Source: Streptomyces roseochromogenus subsp. oscitans DS 12.976 (GTDB lineage Bacteria > Actinomycetota > Actinomycetes > Streptomycetales > Streptomycetaceae). From it: DNA of 64,000 nt. The translations under genes and the position numbers were made by a program. Positions 32,180-41,600 of this stretch are shown one piece after another; within the stretch, counting starts at the first letter, position 1; every line of letters begins with the position of its first letter. The stretch covers positions 5,695,762 to 5,759,761 of the forward strand of contig NZ_CM002285.1 in the NCBI RefSeq assembly GCF_000497445.1. Reading direction: 5' to 3'. The notes beneath the pieces were generated by a model. It did no database searches, was not told the origin of the DNA, and saw only the letters and a list, made by a program, of their open reading frames with translations.

Positions 32180-32217
32180 ATGGAGCCCCTGTCGGCAGTA
32201 GTCGACAGGGGCTCCAT
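32180..32217 (+). terminator. Terminator of the tRNA gene
   Basis: Perfect 15 bp stem (32180-32194 with 32203-32217, eight-base loop) starting seven bases after the tRNA. Confidence 0.85.
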
Positions 32218-32293
32218 CATTTATGTGCGCGGCCGTGGCTCGCGTGCAGGCCCGCCTGGCTCAAGCGGGCCTGGTGTGATCCGAGTTACAGAA

Positions 32294-32770
32294 TCAGAGT
32301 GCCTTCGCGTAGCAGCGGCTCTCCTCGTGGTGGCGGTAGTAGCCGAACTTGGTGCACGGTTCGTAGCCGCTGGAGGTGTACAGGGCGATGGCCTCCGGCT
32401 GTTTGGTGCCCGTCTCCAGGACCATGCGGAGGCGGCCGGCGGCGCGGGCATCCTCCTCCAGGGCCGTGAGTATCCGGCGCGCGAGCCCTCGGCCCCGCAT
32501 GTCTGCGATCACGTACATGCGTTTGAGTTCGGCGTCGCCGTCTGTGTTGCCCTCGTCGTTGTGATCCTGGCTGCGCCAGCCGCCGGTCGCGACAGGGTGG
32601 CCGTGCTCGTCGTACGCGATCAGATACACGCCCCGGGGCGGGTCGAAGTCGGCTGCGTCGAGGGCCGTGGCGTCGCCGCCATCGCCGTATCGCACGTGGT
32701 ATTCGGCCTGGACCTCGTCGTTGAGCTTGACGGCGTCGGGGTGATCGAAACGAACACGACGTATGTTCAT
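32294..32770 (-). CDS. GNAT N-acetyltransferase
   Basis: 158 residues, single GNAT domain. The acetyl-CoA loop ADMRGRGLARRILTALEEDA and the following LETGTKQPEAIALYTSSGYE are classical. The N-terminus reads MNIRRVRFDHPDAVKLNDEV. ESRCYAKAL closes the protein. Substrate cannot be inferred. The start ATG 32770 is divergent from xthA across 82 bp. Convergent with the tRNA gene, whose terminator hairpin may serve both. Confidence 0.85.
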   Translation of the reverse strand: MNIRRVRFDHPDAVKLNDEVQAEYHVRYGDGGDATALDAADFDPPRGVYLIAYDEHGHPVATGGWRSQDHNDEGNTDGDAELKRMYVIADMRGRGLARRILTALEEDARAAGRLRMVLETGTKQPEAIALYTSSGYEPCTKFGYYRHHEESRCYAKAL

Positions 32771-32852
32771 GCTGAGTACCGTACTTCTATGCGGACGTTG
32801 ATCGTCGGGCTGCGCGGGTGGACCTCGTCCAGTGTGCCGGTATCGTGCCCTG

Positions 32853-33656
32853 GTGCTGACTGTGACCTCGGTGAACGTGAACGGACTGCGGGCCGCCGCC
32901 AAGAAGGGCTTCGTAGAGTGGCTCGCGCAGACCTCCGCGGATGTCGTCTGCCTGCAGGAGGTGCGTGCCGAACCAGACCAGCTACCGGAGCAGGTGCGCC
33001 AGCCCGACGGCTGGCACGTCGTGCACGCCCCGGCCGCAGCCAAGGGGCGCGCGGGTGTCTCCCTCTGCACGCGGCGCGAGCCCGACCGCGTCCGGGTCGG
33101 CTTCGGCTCGGCCGAGTTCGACGGCAGCGGGCGCTATGTCGAGGCCGACCTGCCCGGCGTCACGGTGGCCTCCCTGTATCTGCCCTCCGGCGAGGTCGGC
33201 ACCGAGCGGCAGGACGAGAAGGTCCGCTTCATGGGCGAGTTCCTCGCCCACCTCAAGGCGCTGCGGGAGCGAGCCGCCGCCGACGGTCGCGAGGTGGTCG
33301 TCTGCGGCGACTGGAACATCGCCCATCAGGAGGCCGACCTCAAGAACTGGCGCGGCAACACCAAGAACTCCGGCTTCCTGCCCGAGGAGAGGGAGTGGCT
33401 CGGCCGGGTGCTCGCCGCCGAAGAGGGCGGCTACGTCGACGTCGTACGCGCCCTGCACCCCGACGTTGAGGGGCCGTACACCTGGTGGTCGTACCGCGGG
33501 CGGGCCTTCGACAACGACTCCGGCTGGCGTATCGACTACCACGTCGCCACGCCCGGTCTCGCCGGCAAGGCCGTCAAGGGCTTCGTCGAGCGCGCGGCCA
33601 CGCACGCCGAGCGCTGGTCCGACCATGCGCCGGTGACGGTCGTCTACGACCTGTAG
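32853..33656 (+). CDS. xthA: Exodeoxyribonuclease III
   Basis: 267 residues, Mg-dependent EEP-family AP endonuclease and 3'-5' exonuclease of base-excision repair. Seen: SVNVNGLRAA, VVCLQEVRAE, VASLYLPSGE, VVCGDWNIAHQEADLKNW, WRIDYHVATPGL and the terminal SDHAPVTVVYDL, covering the metal and catalytic Asn/Asp/His residues. GTG 32853 is taken (MLTVTSVNVNG). Complete. Confidence 0.93.
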   Translation: MLTVTSVNVNGLRAAAKKGFVEWLAQTSADVVCLQEVRAEPDQLPEQVRQPDGWHVVHAPAAAKGRAGVSLCTRREPDRVRVGFGSAEFDGSGRYVEADLPGVTVASLYLPSGEVGTERQDEKVRFMGEFLAHLKALRERAAADGREVVVCGDWNIAHQEADLKNWRGNTKNSGFLPEEREWLGRVLAAEEGGYVDVVRALHPDVEGPYTWWSYRGRAFDNDSGWRIDYHVATPGLAGKAVKGFVERAATHAERWSDHAPVTVVYDL

Positions 33657-33703
33657 GCGTACGACCTGCAGGCGCGCGCGTCGTCAGATGCGCCGGGGCG
33701 CGT

Positions 33704-34450
33704 TCAGGTCTCCCTCGCGCCTGTCCCCTTGTTGAGGCGGCGGTCCATGGCCAGGGAGAGTTCCGCCTCCACCACGCTGCGGGCCAGGGGGCGCAGGCGG
33801 TGGAGGTCCTCCTCTGGGGCGTGTCGCAGGATCAGGTCGGAGAAGAGCTCGGCCAGGGCATCGGCGTGTTCGCGGACGCGGGCGGCGGCCGTGAGGACCT
33901 CCCCGAGCGGGATGCCCTCGCGGACCAGCGCTGAGGAGACGTCCAGCAGGCGGCGGCTGATGTGGACGATCTCGTCGCCGTCGGTGCCCAGGTAGCCCAG
34001 TTCCATGGCGGCGGCGAGGTTCTCGGGGGTGACCTCGCCCTCGAAGCGGGCGGCGAGTTCCTCCGGGGTGAGGCGGACCGGTTCCTCCTCGGTGGGGCCG
34101 CCGACGCCGAGGAGGTCGGCGACGTCGCGGCCGTGGTCGAAGGCCTCGGCCAGTTCGGCGATGCCGTTGAGGGTGTGGCCGCGTTCCAGCAGGGCGGCGA
34201 TGGTGCGCAGACGAGCCAGGTGGTGGTCGTCGTACCAGGCGATACGGCCCTCGCGGCGGGGCGGCGGGATCAGCTTGCGCTCGCGGTAGAAGCGCAGTGT
34301 GCGCACGGTGATGCCGGCCAGGTGCGCCAGCTCCCCCATGCGGTACTCGCGCGGTCCGGTGTCCATCGCGCCGTGGCGTGCGCCGTGCGCGCCGTCCCGT
34401 TCCTCGTGTCGGCCGCCCTGGCTCGCCCTGAGTGCACCGTCGTCTGCCAC
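33704..34450 (-). CDS. MerR-family transcriptional regulator
   Basis: 248 residues. The MerR winged HTH begins near residue 35: EYRMGELAHLAGITVRTLRF, then YRERKLIPPPRREGRIAWYD. The C-terminal ~150 residues are helical and without metal-binding cysteines, so the inducer is probably organic. Divergent from the monooxygenase operon, its likely target. The start is uncertain: GTG 34450 is taken, while an ATG at 34366 (MDTGPREYRM) would remove a 28-residue tail that lacks family similarity. Confidence 0.85.
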   Translation of the reverse strand: MADDGALRASQGGRHEERDGAHGARHGAMDTGPREYRMGELAHLAGITVRTLRFYRERKLIPPPRREGRIAWYDDHHLARLRTIAALLERGHTLNGIAELAEAFDHGRDVADLLGVGGPTEEEPVRLTPEELAARFEGEVTPENLAAAMELGYLGTDGDEIVHISRRLLDVSSALVREGIPLGEVLTAAARVREHADALAELFSDLILRHAPEEDLHRLRPLARSVVEAELSLAMDRRLNKGTGARET

Positions 34451-34494
34451 ATCCGCAGCCTATGTTGTACCGCCGGTAACTTTCCCTTCCCGAC

Positions 34495-34512
34495 CCCTAC
34501 CGCTTGGTAGGG
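34495..34512. promoter_or_regulatory. Candidate MerR operator
   Basis: CCCTACC-GCTT-GGTAGGG (34495-34512) is a perfect dyad in the 130 bp divergent gap between the MerR gene and the monooxygenase operon. Its binding by the MerR protein is inferred from position. Confidence 0.5.
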
Positions 34513-34581
34513 CGCTGCTCTACAGTCCCATTGCGCCAGTGTTTACTGGCAGAGTCCAAGGTGATGCGTGGAGGCTTCGGG

Positions 34582-36237
34582 ATGGCCCAGCACGAGCATG
34601 TACGGGTGGCGGTGATCGGGTCCGGGTTCGGCGGGCTGGGAGCCGCCGTGCGGCTGCGCCGCGAAGGGATCACCGACTTCGTCGTCCTGGAGCGGGCGGA
34701 CAGCGTCGGCGGCACCTGGCGGGACAACAGTTACCCCGGGTGCGCCTGCGACGTGCCCTCCCACCTCTACTCCTTCTCCTTCGCACCCAACCCCGACTGG
34801 CCGCGTACCTTCTCCGGGCAGCGGCACATCCGCGCCTACCTGGAGCACGTCACCGACCTCTTCGGACTGCGCCGGCACATCCGCTTCGACTCCGAGGTCA
34901 AGCTGATGACCTGGGACGCGGACAACCTGCGGTGGAACATCGAGACCACGCGCGGGTCGCTCTCCGCCGACGTGGTCGTCTCCGCCACCGGGCCGCTTTC
35001 CGACCCGAAGATCCCCGAGATTCCGGGCCTGGAGTCCTTCCCGGGCGAGGTATTCCACTCCGCCCGCTGGGACCACGACTACGACCTGCGCGGCAAGCGC
35101 GTCGCCATGGTCGGCACCGGTGCGTCCGCCATCCAGATCGTGCCCGCGATCCAGCGCGAGGTCGGCCGGCTCACCCTCTTCCAGCGCACCCCGCCGTGGG
35201 TGATGCCCCGCGTCGACCGTGCCATCAGCGGCGCCGAGCGCTGGTTGCACCGGTCGCTGCCCTTCACCACCCAGCTGAGGCGGGGCCTGCTGTGGGGCAT
35301 CCGGGAGCTGCAGGTGCAGGCGTTCACCAAGCACCCCGACGAACTCGGGCTCGTCGAGCAGCTCGCCAAGCGCAACATGGCCCGCGCCATCAAGGACCCG
35401 GCCCTGCGCGCCAAGCTCACCCCCGACTACCGCATCGGCTGCAAGCGGATCCTGCTGTCCAGCGAGTACTACCCGGCGCTGGTCAAGCCGAATGTCGACG
35501 TCGTCGCCAGCGGGCTCAGCGCGATCCGCGGGTCGACCGTCGTCGCGGCCGACGGCACCGAGGCCGAGGTCGACGCGATCATTTTCGGCACGGGCTTCCA
35601 CGTCACGGACATGCCGATCGCCGAGCGGGTGGTCGGGGCGGAGGGCGTCACCCTCGCCGACTCCTGGAAGAACGGCATGCAGGCGCTGCGCGGCGCCACG
35701 GCCGCCGGGTTCCCGAACTGGATGACCATCATCGGGCCCAACACCGGCCTCGGGAACTCCTCCATGATCCTCATGATCGAGTCCCAGCTGAACTACATGG
35801 CCGACTATCTGCGGCAACTGGAAGTCCTGGGGGTCCCCCCAGGCCCTCAAGGCACTGGGGGAGGCCGTACGGCCCTCGATGCCCGGCCCGCTGCCGTCGA
35901 GGGCTGGAATCGCACGGTCCAGGAGCGCATGAAGCGCACCGTGTGGAACACCGGCGGATGCACCAGCTGGTACCTGGACGCGAGTGGCCGCAACACCACC
36001 ATCTGGCCCGGTACGACGTCCGAGTTCCGGCGCGCGACCCAGCGGGTGGATCTGGGGGAGTACGTGGTCATCCGCAAGCCCGGCGTGAAGGACGCCGACG
36101 GCGACGCGGACGGCGCAGGCCGCGGCGTGAAGAAGGCGGGCGAGCCCGCGCGCACAACCAAGCGACCCGCGCGCGCCACCGGTAAGTCCGCGCCCGCGCG
36201 CATCGCCGACGCCCAGCAGAGCGAGGGCGCCGCATGA
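34582..36237 (+). CDS. Flavin-containing Baeyer-Villiger-type monooxygenase
   Basis: About 551 residues. FAD site VAVIGSGFGGLGAAVRLRRE at residues 9-28; BVMO-like segment GGTWRDNSYPGCACDVPSHL; second nucleotide site VAMVGTGASAIQIVPAI (NADPH); FHSARWDHDYDL resembles the FxGxxxHxxxW fingerprint region; GTGFHVTDMP late in the chain. Such enzymes insert oxygen next to a ketone to give esters or lactones. The Ala/Lys/Arg-rich final 40 residues are not part of the fold. ATG 34582 follows GGAGG well; an ATG six codons earlier lacks such a site. It overlaps the next gene by ATGA. Confidence 0.87.
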   Translation: MAQHEHVRVAVIGSGFGGLGAAVRLRREGITDFVVLERADSVGGTWRDNSYPGCACDVPSHLYSFSFAPNPDWPRTFSGQRHIRAYLEHVTDLFGLRRHIRFDSEVKLMTWDADNLRWNIETTRGSLSADVVVSATGPLSDPKIPEIPGLESFPGEVFHSARWDHDYDLRGKRVAMVGTGASAIQIVPAIQREVGRLTLFQRTPPWVMPRVDRAISGAERWLHRSLPFTTQLRRGLLWGIRELQVQAFTKHPDELGLVEQLAKRNMARAIKDPALRAKLTPDYRIGCKRILLSSEYYPALVKPNVDVVASGLSAIRGSTVVAADGTEAEVDAIIFGTGFHVTDMPIAERVVGAEGVTLADSWKNGMQALRGATAAGFPNWMTIIGPNTGLGNSSMILMIESQLNYMADYLRQLEVLGVPPGPQGTGGGRTALDARPAAVEGWNRTVQERMKRTVWNTGGCTSWYLDASGRNTTIWPGTTSEFRRATQRVDLGEYVVIRKPGVKDADGDADGAGRGVKKAGEPARTTKRPARATGKSAPARIADAQQSEGAA

Positions 36238-37199
36238 GCCGTCTCGCCTTCGTGGCCTCCGGACCGTACGCCCCGCCCACCCCCGCCCGCGAGCTCACCG
36301 TCGTCTCCGCCGACGGCGCGCGGCTGCACGTCGAGGTGCACGGGCCTGAGAACGCGCCCCCTGTCGTCCTCTCTCACGGCTGGACCTGCTCGACCGCCTT
36401 CTGGGCCGCGCAGATACGGGACCTGACCAAGGACCACCGGGTGATCGCGTACGACCAGAGGGGGCACGGGCGCAGCCCCGCGAGCCCCGCGTGTACCACC
36501 CACGCGCTGGCGGACGATCTGGAGGCGGTGCTCGCGCAGACGCTCGCGCGCGGAGAGAAGGCGCTGATCGTTGGCCACTCCATGGGCGGTATGACGGTCA
36601 TGGCCGCGGCCACGCGCCCCCGCTTCCGCGAACATGCCGCCGCCGTCCTGCTGTGCAGCACCGGCAGCTCGCGGCTGGTCGCGGAGGCGCGTGTGGTGCC
36701 GTTGCGCGCCGGGCGTGTGCGCACCTGGATCACCGGGCGCGTTCTCGGTTCGCGCGCCCCGCTCGGGCCGGTCACGCCGGTCGCGAAGAGCATCCTCAAG
36801 TACGCCACCATGGGAGCCGGTTCCGCCCCGCACATGGTGGAGGCGTGCGCGCGGATCGTACACGCCTGTCCGCGCGCTGTGCGCCACGCCTGGGCCGGTG
36901 TGCTCGAGGCACTCGATCTCGACCACGGCGTACGGGAGTTGCACGCGCCCACCGCGGTCGTGCACGGCGCGTCCGACCGGCTCACGCCCCCCGTGCACGC
37001 CCGCGCGCTGGTCGCCGCGCTGCCGCAGTGCGTCGGCCTCACCGAGCTGACCGGCGTCGGCCACATGACTCCGATCGAGGCACCCGACCTGGTGACCGGC
37101 AGGATCCGGGACCTCGTCACCACGTATGTCACCGTCACGGGGACCAGCCCCGAGGGCGAGAACCGTGCCACCCCGGCGCAGATCAAGGAGGGCGCATGA
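36234..37199 (+). CDS. Alpha/beta hydrolase
   Basis: 321 residues. Oxyanion motif LSHGWTCS (about 43-50), nucleophile elbow VGHSMGGM (Ser about 114), and late catalytic His in GVGHMTPIEAPD; HGASDR supplies the acid. No signal peptide. It lies between a BVMO and an SDR with four-base overlaps on both sides, so it most likely hydrolyses the ester or lactone made by the monooxygenase. Substrate unknown. Confidence 0.88.
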   Translation: MSRLAFVASGPYAPPTPARELTVVSADGARLHVEVHGPENAPPVVLSHGWTCSTAFWAAQIRDLTKDHRVIAYDQRGHGRSPASPACTTHALADDLEAVLAQTLARGEKALIVGHSMGGMTVMAAATRPRFREHAAAVLLCSTGSSRLVAEARVVPLRAGRVRTWITGRVLGSRAPLGPVTPVAKSILKYATMGAGSAPHMVEACARIVHACPRAVRHAWAGVLEALDLDHGVRELHAPTAVVHGASDRLTPPVHARALVAALPQCVGLTELTGVGHMTPIEAPDLVTGRIRDLVTTYVTVTGTSPEGENRATPAQIKEGA

Positions 37200-38080
37200 G
37201 CAGGGTCAGCCTCGAAGGGCAGGTCGCGGTCGTCACCGGAGCGGCGCGCGGTGTCGGTGAGCTGCTGGCGCGCAAGCTCTCCGCGCGCGGCGCGAAGGTC
37301 GCGCTGGTCGGGCTGGAGGAGGAGGCGCTCAAGGAGGTCTCCTCGCGTCTGCACAGCGACAGCGCCTACTGGTACGCCGACGTCACGGACCACGAGACGA
37401 TGAGCCGGATCGCGCGGGAGGTGAAGGCGCGGTTCGGGAAGGTCGACATCGTGGTGGCCAATGCCGGTGTGGCGTCGGGCGGTCCGTTCGTCGACTCCGA
37501 TCCGCAGGCCTGGCGGCGGGTGATCGAGGTGAACCTGATCGGTTCGGCGGTGACCGCGCGGGCGTTCCTGCCGGTGCTGACGGAGAGCCGGGGCTATCTG
37601 CTCCAGATCGCCTCGCTCGCCGCGATCACCCCGGCGCCGATGATGACGGCGTACTGCGCGTCCAAGTCGGGCGTGGAGGCGTACGCGCACTGTCTGCGCG
37701 CCGAGGTCGGCTACCAGGGCGTGCGCGTCGGCGTGGGCTACCTGTCGTGGACCGACACCGACATGGTGCGCGGCGCCGACCAGGACGACGTGATGCGCGA
37801 GCTGCGGCAGCGGCTGCCGTGGCCGTCCAACAAGACGTACCCGCTGGGGCCGGCGGTGGACCGGCTGGTCGCCGGGATCGAGCGGCGCTCGGCGCATGTG
37901 TACGGACAGTGGTGGTTGCGCGGCATGCAGGGCGTGCGCGGGTATCTGCCGGGGATCATCGGGACGGTCGGGCAGCGCGAGATGAAGCGGTTCGCGCCGC
38001 GGCTGCAGGGGATGCGCTCGGGACTCGTGGGTGCGGGGGGAGCGGCCGACGAAGCGGCGCGAGCCACGCACCGTAACTGA
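37196..38080 (+). CDS. SDR-family oxidoreductase
   Basis: 294 residues, classical short-chain dehydrogenase. Cofactor loop VVTGAARGVGELLARKLSAR (residues 12-31), VVANAGVASGG, and the catalytic YCASKSG (Tyr-xxx-Lys, about residue 150). The serine normally preceding is in LLQIASLAAI. C-terminal extension of ~60 residues (YLPGIIGTVGQREMKRFAPR) could contact the membrane. Starts with perfect AAGGAGG and overlaps the hydrolase by ATGA. Expected to interconvert an alcohol and the ketone used by the BVMO. Confidence 0.88.
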   Translation: MSRVSLEGQVAVVTGAARGVGELLARKLSARGAKVALVGLEEEALKEVSSRLHSDSAYWYADVTDHETMSRIAREVKARFGKVDIVVANAGVASGGPFVDSDPQAWRRVIEVNLIGSAVTARAFLPVLTESRGYLLQIASLAAITPAPMMTAYCASKSGVEAYAHCLRAEVGYQGVRVGVGYLSWTDTDMVRGADQDDVMRELRQRLPWPSNKTYPLGPAVDRLVAGIERRSAHVYGQWWLRGMQGVRGYLPGIIGTVGQREMKRFAPRLQGMRSGLVGAGGAADEAARATHRN

Positions 38081-38118
38081 TCCACATGCGCTCCCTGGTC
38101 GCCCGTGTGAATCTGGTC

Positions 38119-38152
38119 GAGGCCCCGCCGACGGGCCCCGGTGAGGGGCCTC
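38119..38152 (+). terminator. Terminator of the monooxygenase operon
   Basis: Perfect 8 bp stem GAGGCCCC/GGGGCCTC (38119-38126, 38145-38152) with an 18-base GC-rich loop, 38 bases after the SDR stop. Confidence 0.6.
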
Positions 38153-38197
38153 GCCCAGGGTCACCCCCACCCTCACTCACCACAGGAGTGAACCCAC

Positions 38198-38449
38198 ATG
38201 GGTATGAAGGACCAGTTCAAGGACCAGGCCAACGCGTCGCAGAACAAGGCCAAGGAGAAGCTCGACGAGGGGCGTGAGCGGGCCGGCCAGCGTGGCCAGC
38301 AGGCTCAGCGTGGTCAGAAGCCGCAGCGTGGCCAGCAACCGCAGCGTGGCCAGCAACCGCAGCGTGGTCAGAAGCACGAGAACATGCGAGACATCGAGGA
38401 CACGGAGCGGGAGATGCAGGACCGCTTCAACCGGGACTACGACGCGTAG
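38198..38449 (+). CDS. Small hydrophilic repeat protein, unknown function
   Basis: 83 residues, extremely hydrophilic and rich in Gln, Arg, Lys and Glu, without Cys or membrane segments. The start MGMKDQFKDQANASQNKAKE and the end DREMQD-like MQDRFNRDYDA resemble CsbD-type stress proteins only in composition. The middle (about 31-60) is five six-residue units of type QRGQQP encoded by an 18 bp DNA repeat. Likely disordered. Its function cannot be stated; a stress or desiccation role is a guess from composition. Confidence 0.6.
   Translation: MGMKDQFKDQANASQNKAKEKLDEGRERAGQRGQQAQRGQKPQRGQQPQRGQQPQRGQKHENMRDIEDTEREMQDRFNRDYDA
38288..38377 (+). repeat. 18 bp in-frame tandem repeat (5 units)
   Basis: Five consecutive 18 bp units at 38288, 38306, 38324, 38342 and 38360 of type CAGCGTGGCCAGCAACCG. 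Units three and four are identical. Confidence 0.85.
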
Positions 38450-38484
38450 TCGCTGCGCTCGGCTTCGGCCGGGTGCTTGGTTTG

Positions 38485-38511
38485 GGGCGCCCTTCTTTGT
38501 GGAGGGCGCCC
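38485..38511. terminator. Hairpin between convergent genes
   Basis: GGGCGCCC (38485-38492) pairs with GGGCGCCC (38504-38511), 11-base loop. It can terminate both the small repeat-protein gene and the convergent tricorn gene. Confidence 0.6.
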
Positions 38512-38532
38512 GCCCTGCGTCGGGTGGGTGGG

Positions 38533-38561
38533 GGCTTGTCGCGCAGTTCCCCGCGCCCCTT
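38533..38561. repeat. Dispersed Streptomyces intergenic repeat, copy 1
   Basis: The 29 bp sequence GGCTTGTCGCGCAGTTCCCC + GCGCCCCTT recurs at 61960-61988 with one change. Both copies are intergenic. This sequence is familiar as a very common dispersed intergenic element of Streptomyces genomes. Confidence 0.7.
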
Positions 38562-38624
38562 GGCAGCCTGCCCCTTGGCGCGTAGATCCCACGCGTCCCA
38601 CGCATGCGCCTCTTGAGGGCTCAC

Positions 38625-41600
38625 CTACTTCACCCCTCGCTTCGCCCGGGGCGGGAGATTTGGGCGGGAGCGGTTGGGGGCGTCGCTGTAGTCGGGGGGG
38701 ACTGCGGCGGGGTTGGATTCGAGGAGGTCCAGGGCCAGTTGGATCGCGTCGTCCATCTGGGCGTGCCGGCCTTCTGCCCAGTCCAGGGGGGTGCGCATGA
38801 TCTCCAGGTCGGGGGTGACGCCGTGGTTCTCCACGGACCAGCCGTAGGCGTCGAACCAGGCCGCGTTCATCGGCACCGTGATCACCGTGCCGTCGCCCAG
38901 CCGGTGGCGGCCGGTCATGCCGACCACACCGCCCCAGGTGCGCTGGCCGACCACCGGCCCTAGTTTCAGCAGTTTGAAGGCGGCCGTGATCATGTCGCCG
39001 TCCGACGACGTCGCTTCGTCGGCCAGAGCCACGATCGGGCCACGCGGCGCGTTCGAGGTGTACGACACCGGTTGCGCGTCCCGCGTCAGGTCCCAGCCCA
39101 GGATCGTCCGGGTCAGCGCCTCGATGACGAGTTCGCTGATGTGCCCGCCGGCGTTGCCGCGTACGTCCACGATCAGGGCGGGCCGGGACACCTCCATGCG
39201 CAGGTCGCGGTTGAACTGGGCCCAGCCCGAGCCGCCCATGTCGGGGATGTGCAGATAGCCGCACTTGCCGCCGCTCAACTCCCGTACGACCTCGCGGCGT
39301 TTGGCGACCCAGTCCTGGTAGCGCAGCGGCCGTTCGTCGACGAGTGGGACGACGGCGACCCGGCGGGCTCGGCCCGACGCCCCTTCCGCCGAGATGTCCG
39401 CCGGGGTGAACGTCAGCTCCACGGTCGTACCCCCGGAGCCGGCGAGGAGCGGGAACGGTCCGGTCACCGGGTCGACGGGGCGGCCGTCGACGTGGGTCAG
39501 GACGGCGCCCTCGCGGATGCCCGTGCCGGCCAGCGGTGAGCGGGCCTTGGAGTCGGAGGAGTCACCGGGCAGGATGCGCTTGACCACCCAGTGGCCGTTG
39601 CGACGGACGAGGTTGGCACCGAGCAGGCCCTGCCAGCGCTGGTAGTGGGGCGGGCCCTCGTTGCGGCGGGCGGCGGTGACGTAGGCGTGCGAGGTGCCCA
39701 GTTCGCCGAGGACCTCCCGCAGCAGATCCGCGAAATCGTCGGGGGAGGCGACCCGTTCGACGAGCGGGCGGTACTGGTCGAGCACCGCGTCCCAGTCGAT
39801 GCCGCACATGCCCGGGTCCCAGAAGTAGCCGCGGATGATCCGGCCCGCCTCGTCGAAGGCCTGGCGCCACTCCGCGGGCGGGTCGACCTCGTGCAGGATG
39901 CGGCGCAGGTCGATCCAGACGGTCGTGTCCGCGTCACCGGACTCCGTGGAGGGCACCGCGCGCAGATCGCCCTCGTCCACGACGACCAGCCGGGTGCCGT
40001 CGCCGCTGACCGCGAACCAGTCCATGTGGCCGACCAGTTCGGCCTTTTTCGCCTTGGTGATGTTGAAGTACTCCAGCGTCGGGCGACCGCTGATGTCGGC
40101 CGGGTTGACGAAGGTCTCGCCGAGCGCGCCGGAGATCGGCCAGCGCAGCCAGACCAGTCCGCCGCCCGCGACCGGGCACAGCGCGGAGTACTTGGAGGCG
40201 ATCACCGGGAACGGGGTGACCCGGTTCGCCAGGCCCTCCACCTCCACCGTCACCGTGCCGGCCTCGCCCGTCTCCTCGTCCTCGACCGGGTCGAGCCCGC
40301 CGGCGGCCGGTCGGCCCTCGGGGTTCAGGGCGAAGGGGGAGGGGGTCACCGAGTTCAGCGGGACGAGGTACGGGCGGCAGCCGAGCGGGAAGGACAGGTC
40401 GCCGGTGTGGACGTCGTACACCGGGTCGAAGCCGCGCCAGGAGAGGAAGGCGAGGTAGCGGCCGTCCCGGGTGAAGACCGGGTTCTCGTCCTCGAAGCGG
40501 CCGTTGGTCACGTCCACGATCAGCCGGTCCTTGATCCGGGCCAGCTTGATCTGGCGCAGGGAGCGGCCGATGCCCGGGTGGGACCAGGTGAGCCACGCGC
40601 CGTCCGGGGAGAAGGAGAGGTCGCGGACGGGGCCGTTGACGGAGCGGATCAGCTCGGTGACACGGGCTCCGGCGGCTTCAGCGGGTCCGCTGCCCTGTTC
40701 GTCAGGTCCGCTGTTCTGTTCGTCGGCTCCGGCCGCAGCGCTCGTGCTCTTTTCGTCCGCAGGTCCCGCGGTGCTCGTGCTCTTTTCGTCCGTGCTTGCC
40801 GCAGCGCTCGTGCTCTTTTCGTCCGCGCCTTCCGTAGCGCTCGCGCCCTTTTCGCCCGGACCTGCTGCAGATCCGTCGCCCTCGCCGTCGCCGCTCGCGG
40901 CGGCTTCACCGTCGCCCCCCTGGACCTTCCCGCCCTCTCCGCCCTCTCCGCCCTCTCCACCCTCCCCCTCCGACACATCGATCAGCAGCAACCGCCCGTC
41001 GTGCGAGGCGACCGCCAGTCGTTCGCCCTCCGGGTCGCAGGCCAGTTCCAGGACGCGGCCCAGTTCGCCGGAGGCGAGCCGGCGGGGCGCGCGGTCGCCG
41101 GTCGCGCGGGGCAGCTGGGCGATCTCCACGGCGTCCTCGCCCTCGGCGTCCGTCACATAGGCCACCTGACCGGTCGTGCCCAGCATCTCCGGCAGCCGTA
41201 CCCGCACGCCGGGTGTGTCGGAGATCGTACGGGCGGGGCCTTCGCGGTGGGTGAGCCAGTACAGGCTGCCGCGTACGACGACGGCGCTGGCCCGGCCTGT
41301 CTCGTCCACGGAGATGCCGTCGACGTTCTGCGCAGCCGGCACCTGGTACGGGCGGCGTCCGGTGGCCGGCCCGGCGAGGCGGATGTCCAGCTTGCGCGGT
41401 ACGGCGTCCGGGGCGAGGTCGTCGACCAGCCACAGGTCGCCGGCGCACTGGTAGACGACCCGGGTGCCGTCGCTGGAGGCGTGCCGGGCGTAGAACGCTT
41501 CGTGGTCGGTGTGGCGGCGCAGATCGGTGCCGTCGTGGGCGCAGGAGTAGAGGTTGCCGACGCCCTCGTGGTCGGAGAGGAAGGCGATCCGGCCGGCGAC

